Positions 19,146 through 27,029 of a stretch of DNA of 43,615 bases are shown in pieces (position 1 is the stretch's first letter; each line of letters starts with the position of its first letter). The position numbers and the translations under genes were made by a program. The DNA is taken from NCBI RefSeq assembly GCF_023168145.1, contig NZ_BQYK01000013.1, positions 1 through 43,615 of the forward strand. The letters run 5' to 3'. The DNA is from Sporosarcina sp. NCCP-2222 (GTDB taxonomy: Bacteria; Bacillota; Bacilli; Bacillales_A; Planococcaceae). Under the pieces are notes generated by a model, which had not been told where the DNA came from, searched no databases, and was given only the letters and a program-made list of their open reading frames with translations.

Positions 19146-19438
19146 CCAAACAATTTATGGAGGAAATTTCGAGACCCTGATTCTTCTTCGTCGTATTGGA
19201 GAGTGCCAATGGTTCCTTCCAATGTGAGCAGCCCCTTATCTACGTCGAGATGAACGATACGCAGCTCCTCCCCCCGTATTTGCAGCATGCCTTGTGAGGT
19301 TCTTACGATAAATTCTTCTTGGTCAAACCGGTCGATTGTTTTCACAGATGTGATATCCATCCGCTTCCGGTTTCGCATTGTTACCACATGATCGCCGGAA
19401 GGGATGGCGTACGTTGGACTGTCTGTTTGAATTTGCAT
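19142..19438 (-). CDS. yabP: Sporulation protein YabP
   Basis: A 98-residue protein of the YabP/YqfC family, beta-rich and without membrane segments, involved in spore development. The sequence fits the family (HVVTMRNRKRMDITSVKTIDRFDQEEF, read in parts, then LQIRGEELRIVHLD and GLLTLEGTI). AAAGGAGGA precedes the ATG. In B. subtilis rqcP (yabO) is directly upstream; here about 1.1 kb of inserted DNA separates them, so yabP must rely on its own promoter. Confidence 0.92.
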   Translation of the reverse strand: MQIQTDSPTYAIPSGDHVVTMRNRKRMDITSVKTIDRFDQEEFIVRTSQGMLQIRGEELRIVHLDVDKGLLTLEGTIGTLQYDEEESGSRNFLHKLFG

Positions 19439-19470
19439 TGTATTCCTCCTTTGCTTGTACGTTCACTGCC

Positions 19471-19499
19471 ATCTTATGCAGCAGAATTAAAAACATGAC
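19471..19499 (-). promoter_or_regulatory. Candidate sigma-E promoter of yabPQ
   Basis: On the minus strand GTCATGTT (19492-19499) and CATAAGAT (19471-19478) are 13 bases apart. They match the sigma-E patterns GTCATATT and CATACAAT at seven and six of eight positions. Position (about 35 bases before yabP) and the known sigma-E control of yabP/yabQ in B. subtilis support it. Confidence 0.5.
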
Positions 19500-19956
19500 A
19501 GGGAAATAAACTGACATGCTGAGCTGTTGAACGAAAGAAAAATAATAAACGGTTGGTTGTTAATAATGATCTGTTGCTGGTCAAGTTGATTTCCGTTTCG
19601 GACGGACGCTTTCTTACCTGTAGTAAAGTGTTTTATTACTTTCTATGTGACTTCTAATTAAGTAGAAATATATATTCATTTCAACATATTGTTACTTTCC
19701 GTTCCGGCGCTCGCTTTCCGCGGGCATGGCTTGAGCCAATCGAACAACGAAGGGTTCAATTTGCCGTATTTCTGAGATTTAATAGAAATGAAGGCAGCCC
19801 CTTTCCTTTTACCCCAAACGCTTTGTTTTTTAAAGCAAGACTGGGACAGCTTTGCTCCGTGCATATAGGACAGCAAAGAATTTATAATTTCTCCGCTAAA
19901 CACCAAAATGGATGTAAAATAAAATTCATTAAGGAATTTTGAGGAGGCTTTACAAT
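19500..19956. other. Non-coding insert between yabP and the exported-protein gene
   Basis: About 450 bases without a convincing gene. A minus-strand open frame of 104 codons (19676-19990) crosses it but has no good start or ribosome-binding site and covers repeat-like sequence. The stretch contains two copies of a short GC-rich repeat (separate entry) and otherwise AT-rich sequence. It looks like debris of intergenic repeat elements. Confidence 0.6.
19585..19718 (+). repeat. Two degenerate copies of a GC-rich intergenic repeat
   Basis: Copy 1 (19585-19613) and copy 2 (19691-19718) align along almost their whole length: GTT-TTTCCGTT-CGG-CG-CGCTTTC is shared, with a few substitutions and one base deleted. 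Copy 2 continues as CGCTTTCCGCGGGC, which resembles a repeat scattered through intergenic regions of many Bacillales genomes (recalled, not searched). Confidence 0.55.
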
Positions 19957-20508
19957 ATGAAAAGACCAGTAATACTCCTAATTCTTTCATTTACTTTGGC
20001 AATCGGCATCATTGGTTACAAAATATCCAGTTCAACTAAAGAAAAACAGTTCACCAATACAGCTTTAGCAATTATGTTTGACAGTATTGAAGAGATGACC
20101 GGCTCCTCACAATTAGTCATAACAGGGGAGATTTTTGAGGAGCCTGCTGAATACGAAAGACAGCTTACTGATAAAGTAGTTACTGAGCATCTTTATCAAG
20201 TGAGGGTGTCTGACGTGCTACACAATAATTTGACTGAGGAGATTACGATCGGTGACGAGCTGACTGTTAGCCGTGCTTTATTTTTCAAAACGGGAAATTC
20301 AACGTATGCCTTGGTAGATGAGCCCGAGTCGCTAAAACCAGGGACATATCTATTGTTTTTAAATGGCAGTCCGGTCGATCGAAATCAATTTACGCCGGTG
20401 TCGCCGAATCATATCTATAGAGAAGATCGAAACGGTGATTTTTTGAACGTAGTTAAAGACACAGATTTAAATAAAATTAGTCCATCTGATCTCTCAATTA
20501 TGAAATAA
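19957..20508 (+). CDS. Putative exported or membrane-anchored protein of unknown function
   Basis: A 183-residue protein starting at MKRPVILLIL, with GAGGAGG 9 bases upstream of the ATG; the frame continues upstream without another supported start. One hydrophobic segment at about 4-21 serves as signal or anchor, and there is no lipobox cysteine. The rest (about 45-165) looks like a beta-rich domain of the kind seen in small Bacillus exported proteins: a stretch around QLVITGEIFEEP, then VRVSDVLHNN and KPGTYLLFLNG. No catalytic motif is seen. It is on the opposite strand to its neighbours and more AT-rich than they are, between yabP and rqcP, so it was probably inserted there. A bidirectional terminator follows. 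Confidence 0.7.
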   Translation: MKRPVILLILSFTLAIGIIGYKISSSTKEKQFTNTALAIMFDSIEEMTGSSQLVITGEIFEEPAEYERQLTDKVVTEHLYQVRVSDVLHNNLTEEITIGDELTVSRALFFKTGNSTYALVDEPESLKPGTYLLFLNGSPVDRNQFTPVSPNHIYREDRNGDFLNVVKDTDLNKISPSDLSIMK

Positions 20509-20527
20509 CCCGTCTTTGTAAAATAGG

Positions 20528-20563
20528 AAAGAGCGACGCAGCATCGAACTGCGTCGCTCTTTT
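20528..20563. terminator. Bidirectional terminator between convergent genes
   Basis: A 14-base-pair perfect stem AAAGAGCGACGCAG/CTGCGTCGCTCTTT (20528-20541 with 20549-20562), flanked by A on one side and T on the other. It serves the plus-strand exported-protein gene and probably also rqcP on the minus strand. Confidence 0.9.
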
Positions 20564-20582
20564 CAATTAATCTGGACCTTAC

Positions 20583-20873
20583 TCAATCTTCATCATCAAT
20601 AAATTCCGGTTCGACCTTCGCAAGCTTCTCTTCCTTCAAAATCGTATACATAGAAGCGGCGTCTTCCTTCTTTGTTGATTCCTTCAATTGGTCGACTTTT
20701 GCAGTGACGATCTTCTGTCCGAAGCGGATGGCGAGCTCGTCCCCTTCTTTCACAACTGAAGATGCTTTTGCCACCTTGCTGTTAATTGTAATCCGTCCTT
20801 GGTCGGCCACCTGTTTTGCCAACGTCCGCCGTTTGATCAATCGTGATACTTTCAAAAATTTATCAAGTCTCAT
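20583..20873 (-). CDS. rqcP: Ribosome quality-control protein RqcP (YabO)
   Basis: S4-domain protein that binds stalled 50S subunits and works with RqcH in C-terminal poly-alanine tailing. From MRLDKFLKVSRLI (the family start; an ATG two codons earlier is too close to AAGGGAG) it has 96 residues. The S4 domain covers about 1-60 (RRTLAKQVADQGRITIN, KEGDELAIRFGQK). The C-terminus is acidic. It overlaps the end of mazG by 11 bases, so the yabM-mazG-rqcP group is coupled. Confidence 0.93.
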   Translation of the reverse strand: MRLDKFLKVSRLIKRRTLAKQVADQGRITINSKVAKASSVVKEGDELAIRFGQKIVTAKVDQLKESTKKEDAASMYTILKEEKLAKVEPEFIDDED

Positions 20874-22329
20874 GTCCATCTCCCTTTCCCTTGGCCTGTT
20901 GCCAAAATGCTTCTAGTTCATCGAGCGTATAGTCGGCGAATGAACCCCGACCCTCTTTTACACTTTTCTCGACGAATGTAAATCGCTGTTTGAATTTATG
21001 ATTTGCATGCACCATCGCTTCTTCCGGCGATAATTTCAGGAAGCGTGCTACATTCACAATGGTAAACAGCACATCACCGAGTTCATCTAGCTGCGCTTCT
21101 TTCGAGCCCCCGCGCACCTCGACTTGGAACTCTTCCCATTCTTCCGCGAACTTCTCGAATGCCCCGTCGATATCGGGCCAGTCAAATCCAACCTTCGCCG
21201 CGGCTTTTTGGTAATTACACGAGGTGAGCAACGATGAAGAGAAACGGTCCTGCCCATCCAATTGCGATGTCTTCTGCGGTTTCTCCGCCTGCTTAATGTC
21301 CTGCCAATTGGCAAGCACTTCGTCCGAGTTCTTCACATCGATTTCGCCGAAAACATGCGGATGACGGCGAATCATCTTGTCGCCAACAGATTGCAGGATG
21401 TCTTCCAGCGCAAAGTATCCATCATCCTCGCCAATTTGGGCATGGAGGAACACTTGCAGCAATACATCCCCCAGCTCTTCAATGATGCCTTCGTCGTCTT
21501 CCTCGTCAATCGCTTGAATCAACTCATGTGCTTCTTCAATCAAATACCGCTTGAGCGACTCATGCGTCTGTTCCCGATCCCACGGACAGCCATCAGGCGC
21601 GCGCAGCGCCGCGATAATCTCCCGGAATGCCGACCATTCCTTCAATCGTCCTTCGCGCTCCGTGACAGGCGGTACGTATACTGTTGTCAGGTTATCGATT
21701 TCTGTTTCCCTATCCAATTCAAAAAGCGGCACGGTACGTACTCTCTCTTCTTTGGAGCCAGCAGCCGTCACGATTGTCACGGGGTGGTCATACGCATACT
21801 TTTCCATGAGGGACAGCTTTACTTCCGAGGCAATGAAAGCGTCATACACTTGTCCAATGAGCACATGCTGCTTCATATTCACATCGTCCCGCTCCATATC
21901 GGTTCCGTCAAGCAGCTGAAAGCCATCGATCGGGTCAATCCGCAAAGCGGAGAAAATCGGGTCAAGAAAGCTGTTGCCGCCAACGATTTGAAGGGTCGCA
22001 AGTCCTTCCCGTTCTTTTTCAATCAATAACTGCACGGTTCTCTCCGCGACAAGCGGGTGTCCCGGGACAGCGTACGCAACCGGTCCGTCAGCCGCCATGG
22101 CCAGCAGCCGCTCCGTAATTTCCTCATACACTTGTTCAAACGAATCATGTTTCTCATAAATGGAATCAAAGCTTTCAATCGAAACGCCTTCTTCTCTTAA
22201 TTCCTGTACGACCGGATGCATCTCGGTACGTGCAAAAATGGTCCCCAATGATTTTATTTTTCGATAGACGCCGAGCGACAGCTGTTCCAAATCGCCTGCG
22301 CCAAGCCCGATAATGGTAATCGTCTGCAT
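20863..22329 (-). CDS. mazG: MazG nucleotide pyrophosphohydrolase with N-terminal SAM-methyltransferase-like domain (YabN)
   Basis: A 488-residue fusion. Residues about 1-220 are a tetrapyrrole-methylase-like domain (TIIGLGAGDLEQLSLG, GPVAYAVPGHPLVAERTV). Residues about 230-488 carry tandem MazG units: the first with LIEEAHELIQAIDEED and EELGDVLLQVFLHAQ, the second with EEWEEFQVEV and LDELGDVLFTIVN, including the metal-binding acidic residues. MazG hydrolyses aberrant NTPs; the substrate of the N-terminal domain is unknown. AAGGTG precedes the ATG. It lies 4 bases after yabM and overlaps rqcP. The two-domain form is normal for Bacillales YabN. Confidence 0.95.
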   Translation of the reverse strand: MQTITIIGLGAGDLEQLSLGVYRKIKSLGTIFARTEMHPVVQELREEGVSIESFDSIYEKHDSFEQVYEEITERLLAMAADGPVAYAVPGHPLVAERTVQLLIEKEREGLATLQIVGGNSFLDPIFSALRIDPIDGFQLLDGTDMERDDVNMKQHVLIGQVYDAFIASEVKLSLMEKYAYDHPVTIVTAAGSKEERVRTVPLFELDRETEIDNLTTVYVPPVTEREGRLKEWSAFREIIAALRAPDGCPWDREQTHESLKRYLIEEAHELIQAIDEEDDEGIIEELGDVLLQVFLHAQIGEDDGYFALEDILQSVGDKMIRRHPHVFGEIDVKNSDEVLANWQDIKQAEKPQKTSQLDGQDRFSSSLLTSCNYQKAAAKVGFDWPDIDGAFEKFAEEWEEFQVEVRGGSKEAQLDELGDVLFTIVNVARFLKLSPEEAMVHANHKFKQRFTFVEKSVKEGRGSFADYTLDELEAFWQQAKGKGDGHET

Positions 22330-22333
22330 GGTT

Positions 22334-23926
22334 TCACCTTCTATTTCGCGTAAGTTGTAATTGTAATCTCGCCAATCGTTTTCCAAACGGCAATAAATAC
22401 CACTCTTTCTCCACCATGATTCTGGACTTCATGACGATGAGCAGGAAAACAGCTGCTCCCATCATAACAGATGTCAACGCTGTCAGTGTTGCCCCAATGC
22501 GTGAAGGCAAATCGTCAAATAAGAAGACATCTGCAACGATCGACCAGGCTACGACAAGAACGACCATCGATATCGTTGCTGCAAAAGTCCAGCCATAAAA
22601 GCGGGAAGGCGCAAGCCGCACTGGCCATACCCGCTTAAAGTAAAGAAGCAAAGCGATGGAGATTGCCCCAAATCCAATATTTCCAGCTATCGACGCTCCG
22701 GTTATGCCCCATAGGGGAATGAGCCATTGATTCGCGATGGCTTTAACAACGAGTCCGCCCAGCAGGAACAGTGTCGGGATTTTCACTTTCCCTGCCCCTT
22801 GTAAAATAGCCGTCAACAGCAGGATGAGAGAGAGCCAGAACACTTGCATAACGAAAACAATCAAGGCGACAGAGCCGTCTCGTGTTTCGAACAGCATTTC
22901 ATTCATAAACGGCAGCACGAGGCCCAGTCCGACTGTTGCCGCGGTTCCGAACAGGAATGCTGTGCGGAACGTCAACTGAATGAAGGGAACTGCTCCTCGT
23001 CCGTCCTGTTTTGACGCATGATGTGCTATTAGCGGCACAATAGCAAGCGCAAGGGTGGAAGCAATCAGGATGCCCATTTGCACAAGCGGCTGGCCCCGGT
23101 CGTAGACACCTTTCATTTCCATGGCACGTTCTACTAGAGTCCCTTGCGAAACAAGCAGATTAAAGATCGTAAACGAATCGACCAGCTGAAACAGCAAGAG
23201 AATGAGGGAACTGGCGCTGACGCTCAAACTGACAACCGTCAGCTCCTTCACAACCCGAAAACGATCAATCTGAACAATCGGCCCTTTGAAGGCACTCCGA
23301 TAATAAAAAGCCAAAATGAGGACACCTGCCGCCTGTCCGATGACCGCTCCCCACATCGCAATTTCTCCTGCTTTATATAAAGAAGCCCCTGCACGGATCG
23401 CAAGCCATGTGCCAATTAAAATGACAGTTACACGGATGGCCTGTTCGCCGACATTGGACATAGCTACCGGTGTCATCCGGCCTGATGATTGAAAAGTGCC
23501 TTTCAACGTGGCCAGCATCGGCATGAGCAGCACAATATACGCACCTGCCCGTAGTAAAGAAACCAGTTTCGGATCACCCATGGCATTTGCAAAAAACGGC
23601 GCTCCCGCCATAAGAATGAAGAAAACGGCAACCGATAAACAAGCCAAATAGAGAAACGCAATCCGCATAATCGCCTTCGATTCTCCCGGCGTCCTTTCCT
23701 CCGCGAGCAATTTAGAAACAGCCACCGCGAAACCGTAGGAAGTCCATATAATGAAAATACCGATGAATGGGTAGACCTGCTGGTATATATAAAAGCCCTT
23801 ATCCCCTACAAGATTCTGGAATGGAACCCGGTACACCGCGGAAAGCAATTTGACAACAATCGCCGAAATCGCAAGGATCGATGCCCCCTTCGTGAACGTC
23901 TTCATATTCCAATCCGTACTAGCCAT
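22334..23926 (-). CDS. yabM: MOP/MATE-superfamily polysaccharide flippase YabM (SpoVB-like)
   Basis: Integral membrane protein of 530 residues with about 14 hydrophobic segments, of the SpoVB/MurJ-related lipid-linked oligosaccharide transporter family. The start MASTDWNMKTF is chosen because GAGG lies 7 bases upstream; the frame extends ten codons further over the promoter. The N-terminal GASILAISAIVVKLLSAVYRVPF (read in two parts) and LVGDKGFYIYQQVYP are characteristic. The natural substrate is not certain, with a peptidoglycan or cell-wall precursor most likely. In B. subtilis spoVT precedes it; here 12 kb of other genes intervene. Confidence 0.9.
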   Translation of the reverse strand: MASTDWNMKTFTKGASILAISAIVVKLLSAVYRVPFQNLVGDKGFYIYQQVYPFIGIFIIWTSYGFAVAVSKLLAEERTPGESKAIMRIAFLYLACLSVAVFFILMAGAPFFANAMGDPKLVSLLRAGAYIVLLMPMLATLKGTFQSSGRMTPVAMSNVGEQAIRVTVILIGTWLAIRAGASLYKAGEIAMWGAVIGQAAGVLILAFYYRSAFKGPIVQIDRFRVVKELTVVSLSVSASSLILLLFQLVDSFTIFNLLVSQGTLVERAMEMKGVYDRGQPLVQMGILIASTLALAIVPLIAHHASKQDGRGAVPFIQLTFRTAFLFGTAATVGLGLVLPFMNEMLFETRDGSVALIVFVMQVFWLSLILLLTAILQGAGKVKIPTLFLLGGLVVKAIANQWLIPLWGITGASIAGNIGFGAISIALLLYFKRVWPVRLAPSRFYGWTFAATISMVVLVVAWSIVADVFLFDDLPSRIGATLTALTSVMMGAAVFLLIVMKSRIMVEKEWYLLPFGKRLARLQLQLTRNRR

Positions 23927-23957
23927 AGTTGAGCCTCTTTCGTTGTGTAATATCATT

Positions 23958-23976
23958 AGTATAGCATTATTAATGC
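23958..23976 (-). promoter_or_regulatory. yabM promoter: extended -10 beside a perfect palindrome
   Basis: The minus strand reads TGCTATACT, an extended -10 (TATACT at 23958-23963), about 32 bases before the yabM ATG. The 13-base perfect palindrome GCATTATTAATGC (23964-23976) abuts it, where a repressor would block polymerase. No good -35 is seen. Confidence 0.45.
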
Positions 23977-24558
23977 CTGTGTCTTAGAAAAACAAGCCAT
24001 GTAACGGGGTACTAGAACACAAAAAACAGGCTACACGAAGTGAAGTCAGCAAGACACTAAAATATAATTGCTATTGGCATTTGATGAAAAAACCACCCAA
24101 TAAAAAATGACACGAGAATGATCTCCCGTATCGTTTGTAATTCTTTGTTCAACTATTGCTCCTGATTTTATGAATTAACTCCAACAGTCCCCCCTAAAAA
24201 ACTCTCAACCTGCACCGCCTGTCATCGCTGTAATTGCAATACTCCAAACGATTAAAGCAAAGGATACCGTTAACCAAAAGGTGTTCATCGAAGTGGCCTC
24301 GTCTTTCTTCACCTTTTTAATTACTCACTTTTATCCCTCCTCTATCGTTAGACGGATATCGGTGAGGTAAGTTACCGTATGTGGCTATATAACTTATTTA
24401 TCGTTTAATAACTTAAGGTTTTTTTTAGAATGTTGGCCACGACTGCTCTAACAATCAAGATATTGAATGATTGAGGAGTGAGTGGTAATGATCAAATTTG
24501 AGTATTGAATTTTAAAAGAGGATTTTACCTAGGATAAGACTAGCTGCAACAACATAGG
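23977..24558. other. Mostly non-coding stretch between yabM and the Lrp-type regulator
   Basis: AT-rich sequence with one recognisable item, a frameshifted small membrane-peptide gene (separate entry). Elsewhere I see only short open frames, among them a six-codon plus-strand frame at 24488-24508 (MIKFEY) preceded by GAGGAG, which could be the stump of a lost gene. No terminator with a strong stem is evident. Confidence 0.5.
24205..24328 (-). pseudogene. Small single-span membrane peptide gene, apparently broken by a one-base frameshift
   Basis: A strong GAGGAGGG (24335-24342) precedes GTG at 24328 by 6 bases, but that frame stops after three codons (GTG AGT AAT TAA). One frame over, an open frame runs to TGA at 24205: KKDEATSMNTFWLTVSF followed by ALIVWSIAITAMTGGAG. 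Removing one T from AATTAAAAA joins the two into a natural-looking 40-residue protein with a basic N-terminus and one membrane span. As it stands, only an internal ATG (24288, 27 residues) with a weak GAGG site could be used. Such small spans often accompany transporters, but no partner is next to it. Function unknown. Confidence 0.5.
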
Positions 24559-24972
24559 TTACTGCTTATCAATCACAATGGATAATTTATAGTTGGCATG
24601 CTTGTTTAGTTCCACCAGAAATTGATTCATTACTTCTGTAGAAGGAAATTTACATTCGAGAATGTAACAACCATCGCCGCTAATCTTATAATGATTGATT
24701 AGATAGTTCTCTTGCGTTTTTATGAACGACAGGTAAGGTTGGTGAAAAATACTTTCTGTAATAATGGTAATAAAAGCATGTAAGTAACAGCCCAATTTAA
24801 CCCGATTCACTTGAATTGTATATGCTTCAATCACTCCACTTTCCTCTAATTTCGCCACTCTAGCTGAGGTGGCGGGTCCAGTCAAATGAACTTTCTTACC
24901 TAAATCTTTCATTGTAATCCGGCTATTCTTGGACAGTTCTTCTAAGATTTCCTTATCCGTGTTATCTAACAT
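24559..24972 (-). CDS. Lrp/AsnC-family transcriptional regulator
   Basis: A 137-residue DNA-binding protein with the family layout: winged HTH at about 3-60 (DKEILEELSKNSRITMKDLG, GPATSARVAKLEESGVI) and a C-terminal RAM effector domain at about 65-137 (CYLHAFITI, GDGCYILECKF). These proteins usually sense amino acids and often control the gene next door. It is divergent from the metallo-beta-lactamase-fold gene, with a 130-base shared control region holding a perfect short palindrome. AGGAG lies upstream of the ATG. The effector is not predictable from sequence. Confidence 0.93.
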   Translation of the reverse strand: MLDNTDKEILEELSKNSRITMKDLGKKVHLTGPATSARVAKLEESGVIEAYTIQVNRVKLGCYLHAFITIITESIFHQPYLSFIKTQENYLINHYKISGDGCYILECKFPSTEVMNQFLVELNKHANYKLSIVIDKQ

Positions 24973-25048
24973 GTATAGAACTCCTTCATTATTAAAGTTA
25001 AACGACTAAAACACTTTATTTAATCCATGTATCGGTCAGTAGCCCCCA

Positions 25049-25061
25049 GTATAAACTATAC
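25049..25061. promoter_or_regulatory. Candidate operator between the Lrp-type regulator and the hydrolase
   Basis: GTATA-AAC-TATAC is a perfect 5-3-5 palindrome, 41 bases before the hydrolase ATG and 77 bases before the regulator ATG. Lrp-family proteins bind AT-rich dyads of about this size, so it is the natural candidate for autoregulation and control of the hydrolase. Not tested against other sites. Confidence 0.4.
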
Positions 25062-25102
25062 ATTGTTCTAAGAAAATCTAAACAAAAGGAGAGTTACTAT
25101 AC

Positions 25103-25864
25103 ATGAAGATACACCAAATTCGGAATGCAACCGTTGTTCTCGAATACGCTGGAAAAAAGTTTTTAATTGATCCCATGTTAGCCGAAAAAGGGGTTTACCC
25201 ACCTTTCCCCAATTCACCAAGACAAGATAAAAAAAATCCCTTAGTAGACCTGCCAATATCCGTAGATCAAATTATTAACGGGATTGATGCGGTTATTGTT
25301 ACCCACCTGCACTATGATCATTGGGACGAGGCTGCTGCAGATGCATTGCCGAAAGACATTAAACTCTTTGCCCAAAATGAAGAGGATGCAACGGAAATTC
25401 GACATGCTGGATTCCAAGATGTTGAGGTTTTACAAGAAAATACTGTCTTCGAAGGGATTCAATTAATTAAAACAAAAGGAGAGCATGGAAGGGGTGAAAT
25501 TTTACAACTTGCAGGTCTCGTGTGCGGCATAGTCTTTAAGCATCCATCAGAAAAAACATTGTATGTAGCTGGGGACACAGTTTGGTACAACGCAGTTCAG
25601 GACACTATCCATACACATGAGCCAGAAATCATTGTTGTGAATGCAGGAGATAACCAATTCTTTGAAGGCGGATCTCTCGTAATGGGCATTAATGACGTCT
25701 ATGAAGTGTACAAAGCCGCTCCTAATGCCAAAATTATAGCTGTGCATATGGAAGCTGTAAATCATTGGGCCTTGTCCAGGGAGGACTTAAAAAAATTTAC
25801 AATTGATATAGGCATCGAAACTAACGTGTTCGTACCAAACGATGGAGAATCTTATTCATTTTAA
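25103..25864 (+). CDS. Metallo-beta-lactamase-fold hydrolase (UlaG-like)
   Basis: A 253-residue cytoplasmic protein of the MBL superfamily. The metal-binding motif THLHYDHWD is at 67-75, a further metal aspartate is in VAGDTVWYN near 157, and a late histidine is in AVHMEAVNHW. The N-terminus (IRNATVVLEYAGKKFLIDPML) resembles the UlaG-like branch, whose known member opens L-ascorbate-6-phosphate lactone; the real substrate cannot be read from sequence. AAAGGAGAG precedes the ATG. It is divergent from the Lrp-type gene and followed by its own terminator, so it is a one-gene unit. Confidence 0.88.
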   Translation: MKIHQIRNATVVLEYAGKKFLIDPMLAEKGVYPPFPNSPRQDKKNPLVDLPISVDQIINGIDAVIVTHLHYDHWDEAAADALPKDIKLFAQNEEDATEIRHAGFQDVEVLQENTVFEGIQLIKTKGEHGRGEILQLAGLVCGIVFKHPSEKTLYVAGDTVWYNAVQDTIHTHEPEIIVVNAGDNQFFEGGSLVMGINDVYEVYKAAPNAKIIAVHMEAVNHWALSREDLKKFTIDIGIETNVFVPNDGESYSF

Positions 25865-25870
25865 GGATAG

Positions 25871-25905
25871 AAACAGACAGACCTGACACAGATCTGTCTG
25901 TTTTT
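25871..25905 (+). terminator. Terminator after the MBL-fold gene
   Basis: A 10-base-pair stem AAACAGACAG/CTGTCTGTTT (25871-25880 with 25894-25903) ending in five T, 7 bases after the stop codon. The following 270 bases, up to the next gene, hold nothing else I can recognise. Confidence 0.85.
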
Positions 25906-26180
25906 GAATTTTAAAGAAAAGAAATTTCTCTGAGTACCGTTAATCTATAATTACTTCCTTGGCTAACAACCCGAATCTAAAGTACCCTATTGCTTAATCT
26001 AAATACATTACATTCAATACTCGTAAATACATCATCAGCCCCTTCTGTTCAGTAGCCTCGCCACCTTCACAATGCTATTATTAAATGAAAATACCGGAAG
26101 AACTTACAGTCTTTACTTAGTTATCATACTTAATTGTTCGAGGAGATTCGAAACTCTTTTCTCAAAGGAGGAGTACAGTA

Positions 26181-26888
26181 ATGAAGCAAATTGAGCAACT
26201 TGGGAATTCGATATTTTCCCATTTGAGCAGGAAAGAAGCAAAAGAGCTGAAACAAGAAATGCGTTCACATTTATTAGTGACTGTTCGAGAGTTAAAAGAA
26301 GAAGGAAAATCGGAGCAAGAAGCATTTACGATTGCTATAGATAGGTTCAGAGCAGAAAACAAAGGTCCATTAGAAAAGTTTCAGTTACAAAAAAGGGTTG
26401 CTAAATGGCTTTTATCCTCAGCCATCCTATTAGTGTTGGTAGGTTTATTTTTTGCAGCTAACTTATTTATGAGGGACAAATCGTACAGTGAAACCACAGC
26501 TTTAATGGAACATTTGGGACAAATATATCTAACAAAGGATGACTTTACTTTTGAAGATGAATTTGCCTTACAAGAAGGAATTCATCGGAATTCAAAGTGG
26601 TTTGAGAATATTAGTTACTTCGCATTGATTAAGGAAAGCGAGGCAGAGGGTAAGATTGGAAAATTATTAAGCCAAGGAACAGAAGGTATCGGGGAATCAC
26701 GTCTGATGAAAATAAATTACAAGGATCATGGGTACGTGGAGTGGGAGTATAAAACGTATGATTATATGCAAAATGGCTATCTCTATTATATTTTCTTCGT
26801 TATCTCAATTGTTATATTCATTCTTTGGGGCGCAGTCCGTGTCCATAATCGGAATGGCTTGAGAGCTTTCGCATTAACATGGAGGTAA
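26181..26888 (+). CDS. Membrane protein with N-terminal 'permease prefix' helix domain
   Basis: A 235-residue protein. Residues about 1-65 (LSRKEAKELKQEMRSHL, EGKSEQEAFTIAIDRF) match the helical prefix found on many Firmicutes permeases and small membrane proteins that are usually paired with a PadR-type repressor. Membrane segments follow at about 73-92 and 203-222, enclosing an extracytoplasmic domain of about 110 residues with no known motif. AAAGGAGGAG precedes the ATG. No PadR gene is next to it, which is unusual, and the function is unknown. The gene is visibly AT-rich. Confidence 0.7.
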   Translation: MKQIEQLGNSIFSHLSRKEAKELKQEMRSHLLVTVRELKEEGKSEQEAFTIAIDRFRAENKGPLEKFQLQKRVAKWLLSSAILLVLVGLFFAANLFMRDKSYSETTALMEHLGQIYLTKDDFTFEDEFALQEGIHRNSKWFENISYFALIKESEAEGKIGKLLSQGTEGIGESRLMKINYKDHGYVEWEYKTYDYMQNGYLYYIFFVISIVIFILWGAVRVHNRNGLRAFALTWR

Positions 26889-26968
26889 CCAAAAGAGGTC
26901 AAACAGTTGTACTTATCTTTGATTGGAAACGGTACATTTCACTTCAATACTCTTATGCTTTATTCGCA

Positions 26969-27005
26969 AATTAAAACCTCTTCTCCGAACATACAGAGAA
27001 GAGGT
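26969..27005 (-). terminator. Terminator after the siderophore permease gene
   Basis: A 10-base-pair perfect stem ACCTCTTCTC/GAGAAGAGGT (26976-26985 with 26996-27005) with TTTTAATTT after it on the minus strand, 25 bases after the permease stop. Confidence 0.8.
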
Positions 27006-27029
27006 CATAAAAGGTAAGCTTATTTCGAA

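Noticed and set aside
19676..19990. 104-codon minus-strand frame between yabP and rqcP
   Set aside because: No good start signal, overlaps the start of the plus-strand exported-protein gene, and its C-terminal part translates the intergenic repeat.
21262..22029. 255-codon plus-strand frame inside mazG
   Set aside because: Shadow of the conserved mazG gene; no ribosome-binding site and no recognisable domain.
24488..24508. Six-codon frame MIKFEY with a good GAGGAG site, resembling the start of an ABC ATPase
   Set aside because: Too short to judge; the following sequence in no frame continues as an ATPase.
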